Origin: Clostridia bacterium
GTDB taxonomy: Bacteria; Bacillota; Clostridia; Oscillospirales; CAG-272
DNA length: 12,731 nt
Assembly (NCBI GenBank): GCA_017411935.1
Contig: JAFQPC010000056.1
Span: 1 to 12,731 of the forward strand
Direction of reading: 5' to 3'
Part shown: piece by piece, positions 1 through 7,060 of the stretch
Position numbering within the stretch: the first letter of the stretch is position 1
How the letters are laid out: the number at the start of each line of letters is the position of its first letter
Notes under the pieces: generated by a model
Told to the model about the DNA's origin: nothing
What the model saw: only the letters and a program-made list of their open reading frames with translations
Database searches by the model: none
Program-made: the position numbers and the translations under genes

Positions 1-915
1 AAGCATCTGGCTGACCGACCAGACCGTTGCCAAAGGATTGGCAATTCCTTTGCCTGCAATGTCGGGGGCTGAGCCGTGGATTGGCTCAAACATCGAAGGA
101 AATTCGCGTTCGGGGTTCAGATTTGCTCCTGCCGCAAGTCCCATTCCGCCCGAAATAGCGGCGCCAAGGTCGGTCAAAATGTCTCCGAAGAGATTGGACG
201 TTACGACGATCTGGAATCTTGCGGGGTCCTTCACGAAGAACATACTTGCCGCATCGACAAGATAAGAAGCGGTCTTTACGTCGGGATATTCCTTGGCAAC
301 CTCGGCAAAGACGCTATCCCAAAACACCATGGAATAATTCAGAGCATTGCCCTTGGAAATACTCGTTAACGTCTTCTTTTCCTTTCGAGCCAGCTCAAAC
401 GCGTAGCGAATGATCCTTTCGGTTCCCTTGCGAGAGAAAACGCCCGTTTGAAGCACGACCTCATTTTCCTGACCGCGATAGAGCCAATCGCCCGCGCCTG
501 CATATTCGCCTTCGCTGTTTTCTCGGATCACTACCATATCAATATCCTTGCAGGATACGTTTTTCAGCGGGCAGGGTGCGCCGTTCAGTAATTTGATCGG
601 ACGGACGTTCACGTACTCGTCAAACTCGTGGCGGATTTTCAAGAGCAGATCCCAAAGAGAGATATGATCGGGAACGCCGGGATAACCTACCGCGCCAAGA
701 TAGATCGCATCGTATTGCTTCAATGTCTCAATTGCGTCGTCAGGCATCATTTTTCCGTTTTTTAAATAATACTCACAGCCCCAAGGGAAATGAGTGAATT
801 CGAATTGAAATCCGCCGTCGAGCCTTGCCACACAATTCAAAACTCGCACACCCTCGGAAATTACCTCGGGACCGATTCCGTCTCCTGCGATTACAGCAAT
901 CTTATAGCTCTTCAT
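1..915 (-). CDS. dmlA: D-malate/tartrate-type decarboxylating dehydrogenase (3' end outside window)
   Basis: This is a member of the isocitrate/isopropylmalate dehydrogenase family: a cytoplasmic NAD- and metal-dependent oxidative decarboxylase of 2-hydroxy acids. The 305 residues present start with KIAVIAGDGIGPEV and include RENSEGEY (about residues 111-118). Isopropylmalate dehydrogenases usually have RELTGG at that place, while D-malate/tartrate dehydrogenases (DmlA, TtuC) have RENTEGEY. The catalytic Lys188 (SKGN) and the metal-binding Asp221, Asp245 and Asp249 (SNLFGDILTDLG) are present, followed by FEPIHGSAPDIAGKGIANP. The family is about 350-360 residues long, so some 45-55 residues are missing beyond base 1. 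The ATG follows AAAGGAG by five bases. The gene diverges from a LysR-type regulator that probably controls it. The subfamily is well supported. The exact substrate (D-malate, tartrate or a beta-substituted malate) cannot be read from the sequence. Confidence 0.9.
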   Translation of the reverse strand, partial: MKSYKIAVIAGDGIGPEVISEGVRVLNCVARLDGGFQFEFTHFPWGCEYYLKNGKMMPDDAIETLKQYDAIYLGAVGYPGVPDHISLWDLLLKIRHEFDEYVNVRPIKLLNGAPCPLKNVSCKDIDMVVIRENSEGEYAGAGDWLYRGQENEVVLQTGVFSRKGTERIIRYAFELARKEKKTLTSISKGNALNYSMVFWDSVFAEVAKEYPDVKTASYLVDAASMFFVKDPARFQIVVTSNLFGDILTDLGAAISGGMGLAAGANLNPEREFPSMFEPIHGSAPDIAGKGIANPLATVWSVSQML

Positions 916-964
916 AATTTCTCCTTTTGTTGATTTTATTGTTTTACCGTTGCATTTTTATTTT

Positions 965-993
965 ATCATAGCTTTGATTATTTGAGAAATACA
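965..993 (-). promoter_or_regulatory. probable activator-dependent promoter of the dehydrogenase gene
   Basis: Read on the minus strand, TATGAT (965-970) lies 17 bases downstream of a poor -35, TGTATT (988-993). A good -10 with a degenerate -35 is what an activated promoter would show. The start point would be near 958, placing the LysR box (centre 1017) at about -59. Confidence 0.5.
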
Positions 994-1000
994 TTTTATC

Positions 1001-1029
1001 TTGACAATTATAGCTTTTTGCTATATAAT
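1001..1029 (+). promoter_or_regulatory. sigma-A promoter of the LysR-type regulator
   Basis: TTGACA (1001-1006), a 17-base spacer and TATAAT (1024-1029) match the housekeeping consensus exactly. The start point would be near 1036, about 26 bases upstream of the preferred ATG at 1062. A LysR box fills the spacer and overlaps the -10, which would allow autorepression. Confidence 0.85.
1009..1025. promoter_or_regulatory. LysR-type operator (T-N11-A box)
   Basis: TATAGC and GCTATA form a perfect inverted repeat around TTTTT. The core ATAG-N7-CTAT fits the T-N11-A rule for LysR-family recognition sites. It overlaps the regulator's own promoter and sits about 59 bases upstream of the predicted dehydrogenase start point. 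A partial copy of the left half, ATAGCTTT, recurs at 968-975, exactly 42 bases away. Confidence 0.7.
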
Positions 1030-1061
1030 AATGGAAAATATAAGTTATGGAGAATACGACG

Positions 1062-1940
1062 ATGAATATTACTCAGTTGAAATATTTTCACGCGGTGGCG
1101 ACCTACCACACGGTATCCCTTGCGGCGCAACACTTATATATCTCACAGCCCTCACTTTCCAATGCAATTAAAGAGCTTGAAAGGGAATTTTCGGTAAATC
1201 TGTTTTATCGCCGATATAACGGTATGGTCCTGACCCCCGCAGGAACCAAGCTATATAATTCCGTCACGGATCTTCTTTCTCGCTACGAAGCGGTAGAGCA
1301 GCTGATGCGCACCATGGGAAAGGACGGCAAGCAGCTGCGCTTTGGGATCCCTCCGATGATCAGCTCGTTTATTCTTGCGGAGATTTACAAGGATCTTATT
1401 CTTACCGAAAAAAATATTGATCTGAGCATTACGGAAAAAGGAAAATATGAGCTGTTGGAGCAACTGAACGACGGACTTCTCGACGTTGTTTTGCTTCCCC
1501 ATACCAAGCCCTTTGACAGTGACTTTTCTGCGAAAAAAATAGGCACGCTTGAAATCGTATGCTGCGCAAACAAGTCCTCTCCGATTTCCCAATGCAAAAC
1601 GGTCGATGCGAACGCGCTGGCAGAGTATCCGCTGGTGCTGTTTTTCGATACGTTTTTTCAGACGAAAACGATCAAAAATTGGTTTGCGAATGCCTCGGTC
1701 AAACCCAACGTATTGCTACAAACCGAACAGTTTTCTACGGCGAAAAATATGATAGAAAACGGCTTGGCAGTTGGATTTATGTTTAAAAAGCTTGCCCAAA
1801 AGAACTCTTCTATGGCAACGATTCCCTTGGATCCCCCTATCACCGTTGACATTAGCGTGTTGAGAAAAAAAGAAGTGTATGCCCACGACTGTATCAAGGA
1901 GTTTGAGAATTATCTGCAACAAAGGAATCTCTTTCTGTAA
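1062..1940 (+). CDS. LysR-family transcriptional regulator
   Basis: The 292-residue protein begins MNITQLKYFHAVA and has the winged helix-turn-helix typical of LysR regulators: SLAAQHLYISQPSLSNAIKE at about residues 19-38, then FYRRYNGMVLTPAG. An effector-binding periplasmic-type domain covers about residues 90-290. Length is normal for the family. An in-frame ATG at 1047 would add five residues, but GGAGA at 1049-1053 sits eight bases before the ATG at 1062, so I chose the latter. The divergent arrangement with the D-malate/tartrate-type dehydrogenase, and the LysR box between them, suggest it activates that gene in response to its substrate and represses itself. The effector is not deducible. 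Confidence 0.93.
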   Translation: MNITQLKYFHAVATYHTVSLAAQHLYISQPSLSNAIKELEREFSVNLFYRRYNGMVLTPAGTKLYNSVTDLLSRYEAVEQLMRTMGKDGKQLRFGIPPMISSFILAEIYKDLILTEKNIDLSITEKGKYELLEQLNDGLLDVVLLPHTKPFDSDFSAKKIGTLEIVCCANKSSPISQCKTVDANALAEYPLVLFFDTFFQTKTIKNWFANASVKPNVLLQTEQFSTAKNMIENGLAVGFMFKKLAQKNSSMATIPLDPPITVDISVLRKKEVYAHDCIKEFENYLQQRNLFL

Positions 1941-1950
1941 AGCAAGTAAT

Positions 1951-1981
1951 TTGCGGAATGGGTTCGGTTTCGCGATTTTTT
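1951..1981 (+). terminator. probable rho-independent terminator after the LysR gene
   Basis: TTGCGGAA (1951-1958) can pair with TTTCGCGA (1968-1975) in eight pairs including two G-U pairs. Six T residues follow. The stem is modest, but its position, 10 bases after the stop codon, is right. Confidence 0.5.
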
Positions 1982-1993
1982 GAAAATACCCCC

Positions 1994-2022
1994 TTGACAT
2001 TTCACCCGAAACAAGGTATAAT
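1994..2022 (+). promoter_or_regulatory. sigma-A promoter of the SDR gene
   Basis: TTGACA (1994-1999) and TATAAT (2017-2022) are separated by 17 bases, an exact consensus match. The start point would fall near 2029, at the left edge of the palindrome at 2028-2054. Confidence 0.85.
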
Positions 2023-2027
2023 AATCT

Positions 2028-2054
2028 TACTTAATTTATTCAATAAATAAAGTA
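2028..2054. promoter_or_regulatory. operator-like palindrome at the SDR transcription start
   Basis: The arms TACTTAATTTATT (2028-2040) and AATAAATAAAGTA (2042-2054) are complementary at 12 of 13 positions around a single central C. The site begins six bases after the -10 box, where a bound repressor would block initiation. AT-rich arms around a short centre recall ROK/XylR-type or similar operators, but the regulator cannot be assigned. Confidence 0.6.
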
Positions 2055-2070
2055 GATAAGGAGAAACAAT

Positions 2071-2847
2071 ATGCTGAAAAACAAATTTGCGATTATCACG
2101 GGCGCGGCAGGGGGAATCGGTGTCGTCGCCGCCAAGCGCTTTGCGAAAGAGGGCGCGTTCGTGATCGGTCTTGACGTGAATGCCGCCGCTTGCGAAAAGG
2201 CAGGTGCGGAAATTGAGGCGGCAGGCGGAAAGTGTCTCTACTTGCAGTGCGACATCTCTTCCGAGGTGTCGGTCGATGAAGCTTTTGCGAAAATCAGAGA
2301 AGTGACCGACCGCATCGACGTCGTTTACAATAACGCCTCGGTCTTCCTCGGTGGAAAGGACGGACCTCTCGGCGACGTTTCGAGCGAGGTCTGGCACAAG
2401 GTGCTCGGCATCAATCTGACGGGTACGTATCTCGTAACGCATCGCGCGCTTCCGATGATGAAGGCGAACGGCGGCTCGGTCATTCTGACCGCGTCGAGCG
2501 CGGGTGTTTCGGGCATTCCCGCGTGTGCCGCTTATACGGCAACCAAGGGCGCGATGGTGTCGCTCACGCGTTCGATGGCAGTCGATTACGGCAAGTACAA
2601 TATCAGAACCAACTGTATCGCTCCTGCCGCGATCCTGACCGACATGGTCAAGGAAAGCAACCTCAACGACCCGAATTTCAACGAGCAGAAGTTCCTCGAA
2701 ATGGTCACACCCCTGCGCCGTTGGGGCACGCCCGAGGACATCGCGGCGATCGCGTGCTTCCTCGCATCCGACGAGGGTTCGTACGTCAACGGAACGATCC
2801 TTCGCGCCGACGGCGGTATCACCGTCAACGGCGACGTGAATCGGTAA
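2071..2847 (+). CDS. Short-chain dehydrogenase/reductase (classical SDR)
   Basis: This 258-residue cytoplasmic oxidoreductase has the full classical SDR pattern. The nucleotide-binding TGAAGGIG is at residues 10-17, and Asp35 ends the second strand, favouring NAD(H) over NADP(H). NNAS (87-90) replaces the usual NNAG. Asn115, Ser142, Tyr155 and Lys159 (YTATK) form the catalytic tetrad. The C-terminal DGGI is at 247-250. Length is typical. The closest groups are glucose 1-dehydrogenase-like, gluconate/2-deoxygluconate dehydrogenase-like and 3-oxoacyl-ACP reductase-like enzymes, and I cannot choose among them. The ATG follows AAGGAG (2058-2063) by seven bases. It has its own promoter and operator and is monocistronic. 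Its placement between a hydroxy-acid dehydrogenase and a glycosidase operon suggests a sugar or sugar-acid substrate, which is inference. Confidence 0.92.
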   Translation: MLKNKFAIITGAAGGIGVVAAKRFAKEGAFVIGLDVNAAACEKAGAEIEAAGGKCLYLQCDISSEVSVDEAFAKIREVTDRIDVVYNNASVFLGGKDGPLGDVSSEVWHKVLGINLTGTYLVTHRALPMMKANGGSVILTASSAGVSGIPACAAYTATKGAMVSLTRSMAVDYGKYNIRTNCIAPAAILTDMVKESNLNDPNFNEQKFLEMVTPLRRWGTPEDIAAIACFLASDEGSYVNGTILRADGGITVNGDVNR

Positions 2848-2853
2848 TATAAC

Positions 2854-2886
2854 AAGACAGAAGCCTAAAACGGCTTCTGTCTTTTT
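2854..2886 (+). terminator. Rho-independent terminator between convergent SDR and lacI-type genes
   Basis: AAGACAGAAGCC (2854-2865) pairs perfectly with GGCTTCTGTCTT (2872-2883) around a six-base loop and runs into TTTTT. It follows the SDR stop by six bases. On the minus strand the same stem encodes Arg-Gln-Lys-Pro of the convergent regulator and is followed by a weaker T-rich tract, so it may also act for that operon. Confidence 0.88.
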
Positions 2887-3812
2887 GTTTCATTGGGATG
2901 GGAGACGAGCTTGTGCTCGATTTTGGGCGTAAAGGGTTTTCCCAAAAGGTAATTAAGACATTCTTTTGCGATTTGATCGGTGGAATATTCCACGCTCAAA
3001 GTTTGAACGGGGAGCATTTTCAGGGCAGAAATATTGTCAAATCCCGCGATCTTCAGGTCGTTCGGATACCCAAGATACTTTAACACCTTTAGCAGATAGT
3101 AATCGGTGGAGCAAACGATTCCTCCGAACTCCGAAATTTCTTCGGTCTCTGTAACGATACGATAGCGTTTTCCCAAAGAATTCATCGCTTGAATAAATCC
3201 GTTTTGACGGAGACGCTGTGCATTGGTCGCAGAGAGCTCCTTTTTTAGGATCGGGGCGTAATAGAGAATATCCCCCGAAGGAATTTTTTCGGCAAGGCGT
3301 AAGCTTAATTCGCGCATTGCCTGCGTATCGTCGATCCCCACAAAGGGAAGATCAAAGAGCTTGTTTCCGATGGTGACGAGCGGCTTTTTTAACGATTTCA
3401 GATAATTTTCGTATTCTTTTTTGTCGCTTCCCACAGAAAAAAGAAGGATGCCGTCCGCGCCGATATAATCAAAATATTCCAGTGCCGCTTTTTCGTTTTT
3501 TTCATCTTTTTCCGAGAATTGAAAAATAATCGAGTAGCCGTACGCTCTGGCGGCGCTGACAAGACTCATCGCAAGCTTGGAAAAAAATTCGTTGTAAAGG
3601 TCGAAAAGAACGACGCCGATCAGCATTGAATTGCCCTGCGGTGCGCCCTCAATGCTCGGAAGATAATCGTATTCCTTTGCGATTTCAAGAATACGCTCCC
3701 GTGTCTTTGGATTGATTCCGCTGCGACCGTGAAGCGCGCGATCGACCGTGCCTTGAGAAACGCCGCAGATTCTGGCAAGCTGTGTTGTGGTGATTTTGGA
3801 AAAGCGTTTCAC
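2865..3812 (-). CDS. LacI-family transcriptional regulator
   Basis: The 315-residue protein starts with a LacI helix-turn-helix, TTTQLARICGVSQGTVDRAL (residues 8-27), then INPKTRERILEIAKEYDYLP. A sugar-binding periplasmic-type domain runs from about residue 63 (IGVVLFDLYNEFFSKL) through GADGILLF and ends with IAGFDNISA and LSVEYSTDQIAKE. The hinge helix motif (ARxL) normally found just after the HTH is not recognisable; SIEGAPQGNS is there instead. The start codon is GTG (3810-3812), overlapping the TGA of the upstream GH116 gene as GTGA, with AAGGAG 11 bases earlier. The genes are thus translationally coupled, and the regulator probably controls its own glycosidase operon. The C-terminus is slightly short for the family. 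The final codons lie in the shared terminator stem. Confidence 0.9.
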   Translation of the reverse strand: MKRFSKITTTQLARICGVSQGTVDRALHGRSGINPKTRERILEIAKEYDYLPSIEGAPQGNSMLIGVVLFDLYNEFFSKLAMSLVSAARAYGYSIIFQFSEKDEKNEKAALEYFDYIGADGILLFSVGSDKKEYENYLKSLKKPLVTIGNKLFDLPFVGIDDTQAMRELSLRLAEKIPSGDILYYAPILKKELSATNAQRLRQNGFIQAMNSLGKRYRIVTETEEISEFGGIVCSTDYYLLKVLKYLGYPNDLKIAGFDNISALKMLPVQTLSVEYSTDQIAKECLNYLLGKPFTPKIEHKLVSHPNETKRQKPF

Positions 3813-6322
3813 GATAGATCCATCTCCTTATGAATGGTAACGTCACCCAAGATCAGCGTGTGGTTTTCGGTTTTGAAATCAACGCTTTCTCCGTCAACGA
3901 TCACTTTTGTGATTTTTTCGATCTTCGGAAGGGAAACGGAACGCAAGGAAAGCGGATTGCCGAGGATCGTCATACGGCAGCCATCGCCGTCGAGCGTCAC
4001 ACTGCCCCAGCTTTCGCAAACGCTGAACAGATAGACTCCACCGTGAGAGATCGGAGCAAAACCGATATGCTTTTTCGTCATATCAAAGGTAAATCCGCTA
4101 TAGATCGGCAATAGAGCAAAGGACGCCATGGAACGCGCGTAATTGCTTCCGCATTCGAGCTCATTCCAAGGATTGCGGTTTTCTCCGTCGTATCGGTCAC
4201 GCACTGCCTTGACGATGCGTTCTCCCTCGTCAACGAATCCCTCGGCGATCATCAGTCCCGCCAGCGCATATTCAAAGCCTGTCATCGTTTCCTCACAGTA
4301 GGGGATCGGCATCGCGGGGATCCGAGCGCCTTCGGGATACGAGCAGATGATCGTTCCCGCCTCGTCGTCCACCGCAAAGTTCCGCCACATATTGGTGACG
4401 TCACGCATCGAGCGCTTGTAGTTGTTTTGGTAAAGATTCAAGAGTGCCGTTTTCTTTTTTTCGGGATCAAACACACAGCGCTCTCCGAGGAGGAAAGCGT
4501 GCCAATCGGCAAGCATCTGATCAATGATACAGCCGTCGGCGATCTGGTATTTGATTTCCTTGGCTTCGTCATTCCAATATTGCTCGACCGCGTCAAAGCG
4601 CTCGAGCAAGGATTTGTCGGAAAGATCGACGGTTTGGCAAAAATAGCTTCCATTGAAGAGATGCTCGTTCATCCACTGCTTTCCGTGCTCATAAAGTTTT
4701 GTGTAAAGCGCCGCTCTTTCGGTCTCGCCGAGGTGCTCTGCCATTTTTTTGCCGCAGTCGAGAGCCAGCAAATAAAAGCCCTGAAGCCACGAGTTTGCGC
4801 CAAAGAGCTCTACGTCAAGCGTGTGGTGCTGGCGTCCTTCCAGAACACCGTCACGGTCGGCATCCCAACGGTCGGGATTTTCCTCGGACCACGCATACTC
4901 GAGCATTCGGAAGATACTTTCGGAATGCTTTTTCAGCCACTCGTCCTTTCCCGAAAACTTCCATTCCCGATAGCACTTAATGACCTCGCCCATCTGACCG
5001 TCCACGCAAGCGCGTTCGGTCGCCATTTCTCGCTTTGGGGGAAGATTGATGCGAAAGCTTGTTGCGCCGCTGTCCATAAGGGCATATTTGATCGTATTTT
5101 CGCGAATGGAGCGTTCTAACCGCGGAAAAAGATAGGGCATCGCATAAGCATAATTCCAAACGTGCTGACAGGTGCCAAAGCAAGAGCCGACGGTCTCGGA
5201 GCAGCCCTCCCAACCCCAGAACGAGCCGTCCTCCAGCCTCAATGTCGTGGGGGTTTTGAGCACCGAAAGGTTCGCAGAGATCGCATCCTTGACAAACGGC
5301 GGCAAGGGGCAGGACTGCAGTGTTTTCGCAAAGAGCGCCGTTTTTTCATAAAGAACGTCAAATTTTTTGAGTGCATAGTTTGCACTTGCGAGCGAGTTTT
5401 TGAATTGCGTTGCGTAGTAATTGCGCCATGTCACCGCCCCTTCTTCCCGAGGAAGCCAGTGGTTGGAAACAACGGGAACGTTCCATGCAATCACGAAACG
5501 TATCTTTGCACTTTCGCCGGCGCCAAGCGTTACGTGGGATACCACGGTTCCGTGATCGTTGGCAGACGGTTCGGCATATCTTCTTTGGGGCATATGCTCG
5601 AGATCGGAGAGATTTTTCCAATAGGTCGTGCAACCGTCTCTCCAACGTCCTCGGTACCAATATTCCTGCACGTCGGTATCACTGTGATCGGTCAGCACGC
5701 AGAGATCGGAATATCCGAGCTCGGTGTCATCTATCTCCGCGCTTCCCAAAAATACGCCGCTTGCTCCCTCGACAGAGGCTTCTTCATTGACCGAGGCAGC
5801 CGAGGGATTGCACACCGTACAAGCCAAAGAAAATTTTACCGCTTCCGAGGTGATATTCTCAATTTCCCATTCAAAAAAGGCGGCGGGAAGGCTCGAATCG
5901 TCTTCCTCGTGAGGAATGAGGGGATTGAACGCGCAGAGGCGCACGATCGCGGGAAAATCATCGTCCGAAAAGCTCAGATTTGCTATGGGAAAAGTGCCTT
6001 CAAACGTAACGTTTCTGAAATGCGGGAAGCCCGCAAACGAATTTTTGCGCGGTCCGTATCCCAAGCCGTAATGTCCGGTGGCGGCGCAGGGCGTTCCCAT
6101 CAGATTTTCGCGGGCGTCGCCGTGCAAGACTTTTACAATGGGTTTGTCTGCTGTGAGCGCTTTGATCGCAAAATGAGAATATCCGTTGCGCGAGCTTTTA
6201 TTCGGTCGGTTAAAAATCTCCCAGTCGATCAATTCGCCGTTTCCCGCAAGACCGATACATCCCGTGCCGATGCCACCGAGCGGAAAAGAAATATTCTTTG
6301 TTTTTCGGTTTTCGTATTTCAT
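3809..6322 (-). CDS. GH116 family beta-glycosidase (GBA2-like)
   Basis: This 837-residue protein matches glycoside hydrolase family 116: an N-terminal beta-sandwich domain (from FPLGGIGTGCIGLAGNGEL at about residue 13 to about 310) and a C-terminal (alpha/alpha)6 catalytic domain (about 325-745). By family pattern the nucleophile is Glu372 in GWEGCSETVGSCFGTCQHVW, and the acid/base is Asp503 in GRQHHTLDVE. WNELECGSNYARS holds Glu721 and Arg730, nine apart, as the glucose-binding pair in characterised GH116 enzymes. There is no signal peptide, so it acts in the cytoplasm on imported beta-glucosides, beta-xylosides or similar; the substrate is unknown. A longer ATG at 6382 is unlikely because the promoter (start near 6355) lies downstream of it, and GGGAG precedes the ATG at 6322. 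The LacI-type gene follows by overlap. No transporter is visible nearby. Confidence 0.92.
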   Translation of the reverse strand: MKYENRKTKNISFPLGGIGTGCIGLAGNGELIDWEIFNRPNKSSRNGYSHFAIKALTADKPIVKVLHGDARENLMGTPCAATGHYGLGYGPRKNSFAGFPHFRNVTFEGTFPIANLSFSDDDFPAIVRLCAFNPLIPHEEDDSSLPAAFFEWEIENITSEAVKFSLACTVCNPSAASVNEEASVEGASGVFLGSAEIDDTELGYSDLCVLTDHSDTDVQEYWYRGRWRDGCTTYWKNLSDLEHMPQRRYAEPSANDHGTVVSHVTLGAGESAKIRFVIAWNVPVVSNHWLPREEGAVTWRNYYATQFKNSLASANYALKKFDVLYEKTALFAKTLQSCPLPPFVKDAISANLSVLKTPTTLRLEDGSFWGWEGCSETVGSCFGTCQHVWNYAYAMPYLFPRLERSIRENTIKYALMDSGATSFRINLPPKREMATERACVDGQMGEVIKCYREWKFSGKDEWLKKHSESIFRMLEYAWSEENPDRWDADRDGVLEGRQHHTLDVELFGANSWLQGFYLLALDCGKKMAEHLGETERAALYTKLYEHGKQWMNEHLFNGSYFCQTVDLSDKSLLERFDAVEQYWNDEAKEIKYQIADGCIIDQMLADWHAFLLGERCVFDPEKKKTALLNLYQNNYKRSMRDVTNMWRNFAVDDEAGTIICSYPEGARIPAMPIPYCEETMTGFEYALAGLMIAEGFVDEGERIVKAVRDRYDGENRNPWNELECGSNYARSMASFALLPIYSGFTFDMTKKHIGFAPISHGGVYLFSVCESWGSVTLDGDGCRMTILGNPLSLRSVSLPKIEKITKVIVDGESVDFKTENHTLILGDVTIHKEMDLS

Positions 6323-6361
6323 AAAAGCGTATCTCCCAAAACTGTTTTTTCTGTTTTTTTC

Positions 6362-6390
6362 ATTGTACCACAAAAAAATCACCGTGTCAA
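6362..6390 (-). promoter_or_regulatory. sigma-A promoter of the GH116-lacI operon
   Basis: On the minus strand TTGACA (6385-6390), 17 bases and TACAAT (6362-6367) give a strong promoter with a start point near 6355, about 33 bases before the chosen ATG. The -35 lies in the loop and stem of the terminator hairpin of the preceding operon. Confidence 0.85.
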
Positions 6391-6407
6391 TTTACACGGT
6401 GATTTTT
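6372..6407 (-). terminator. Rho-independent terminator of the tmk operon, also a palindromic operator candidate
   Basis: A perfect 14-bp stem (6374-6387 with 6394-6407) has a six-base loop. Reading the minus strand it ends in a run of seven T, 27 bases after the kinase stop codon. The same palindrome (CACCGTGT / ACACGGTG core) covers the -35 of the GH116 promoter, so it could double as a regulator site. Confidence 0.85.
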
Positions 6408-6433
6408 GAAGCGCTGTGTTTTTTCTTTTTTCG

Positions 6434-7060
6434 TTATAACGAGTCTACCGCATCGGCGATGTCTTTTGCGATCTCCTCGGGGGTGCGGTAGGCGTCGATG
6501 CGGACGATGCGGTCGGTCGCGGAGAGGTCGTCGAGGACCGACAAAAAGGCGTTGCGTACTCTCGTCAGCGTCTCCTCGTTTTCGTAGATCTCGACGCTGT
6601 CGCGTCCTGCGCGAATGCGCTCCAGGCTCTGCGCGGGCGTGAGGTCGAGATAAATGCAAAGATCGGGCTTTCTGATCTCGGGGCAAGAGAGATTCATCGA
6701 CTTGACCCACGCATAGTCGGTCGACTGACCCTGATAGGCAAGCGTCGAATAGTAGTAGCGGTCGCAGATGATATCCACGCCCGCGTCAAGAATGGCGCAG
6801 AGACCCTCGGTCGGGTGAATGTTGTGCGCGATGCGGTCGAGCACGAACATCGTCGCCATCTCGCATTCGCTCTTTTTGACCTTGCCGCCGAGCGCCTCGC
6901 GAAGCGCTACCCCTGAGGGGAACGGGGTCGGCTCTGCCGTACGGAAGACCTCGCGACCTTTTTGGCGAAGATGCGCTTCGAGCAGAGAAGCCTGCGTTGT
7001 TTTTCCTGCGCCGTCGATGCCCTCGAGCACGATCAGGCGGCCTTGTTTCTTTTCCTTCAT
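6434..7060 (-). CDS. tmk: Thymidylate kinase-like P-loop kinase
   Basis: This 208-residue cytoplasmic kinase probably makes dTDP from dTMP. The P-loop GIDGAGKT is at residues 14-21, the DRY motif at 100-102 (CDRYYYSTLAYQGQ), and a LID-like segment with Arg150/Arg153 precedes ENEETLTRVRNAFL. Length fits bacterial thymidylate kinase. The usual TREPGGT motif is replaced by TAEPTPFPSG (41-50), a divergent form, so a related nucleoside monophosphate kinase remains possible. The ATG at 7060 overlaps the TGA of the biotin-ligase gene as ATGA, with AAGGAG seven bases upstream. A longer open frame up to 7504 is only the shadow of that gene. It ends the pseudouridine synthase-biotin ligase-kinase operon and is followed by a strong terminator. 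Confidence 0.85.
   Translation of the reverse strand: MKEKKQGRLIVLEGIDGAGKTTQASLLEAHLRQKGREVFRTAEPTPFPSGVALREALGGKVKKSECEMATMFVLDRIAHNIHPTEGLCAILDAGVDIICDRYYYSTLAYQGQSTDYAWVKSMNLSCPEIRKPDLCIYLDLTPAQSLERIRAGRDSVEIYENEETLTRVRNAFLSVLDDLSATDRIVRIDAYRTPEEIAKDIADAVDSL

Noticed and set aside
6323..6382. Longer start for the GH116 gene
   Set aside because: The extra 20 residues would begin upstream of the predicted transcription start and inside the terminator hairpin. The ATG at 6322 has GGGAG at proper spacing.
5162..6409. 415-codon open frame on the plus strand
   Set aside because: It is antisense to the GH116 gene, which has clear family motifs throughout. It shows no motif, no ribosome site and no promoter of its own.
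6432..6441. Palindrome CGTTATAACG over the kinase stop codon
   Set aside because: It is short, overlaps coding sequence and is not placed at any promoter, so chance is the simpler explanation.
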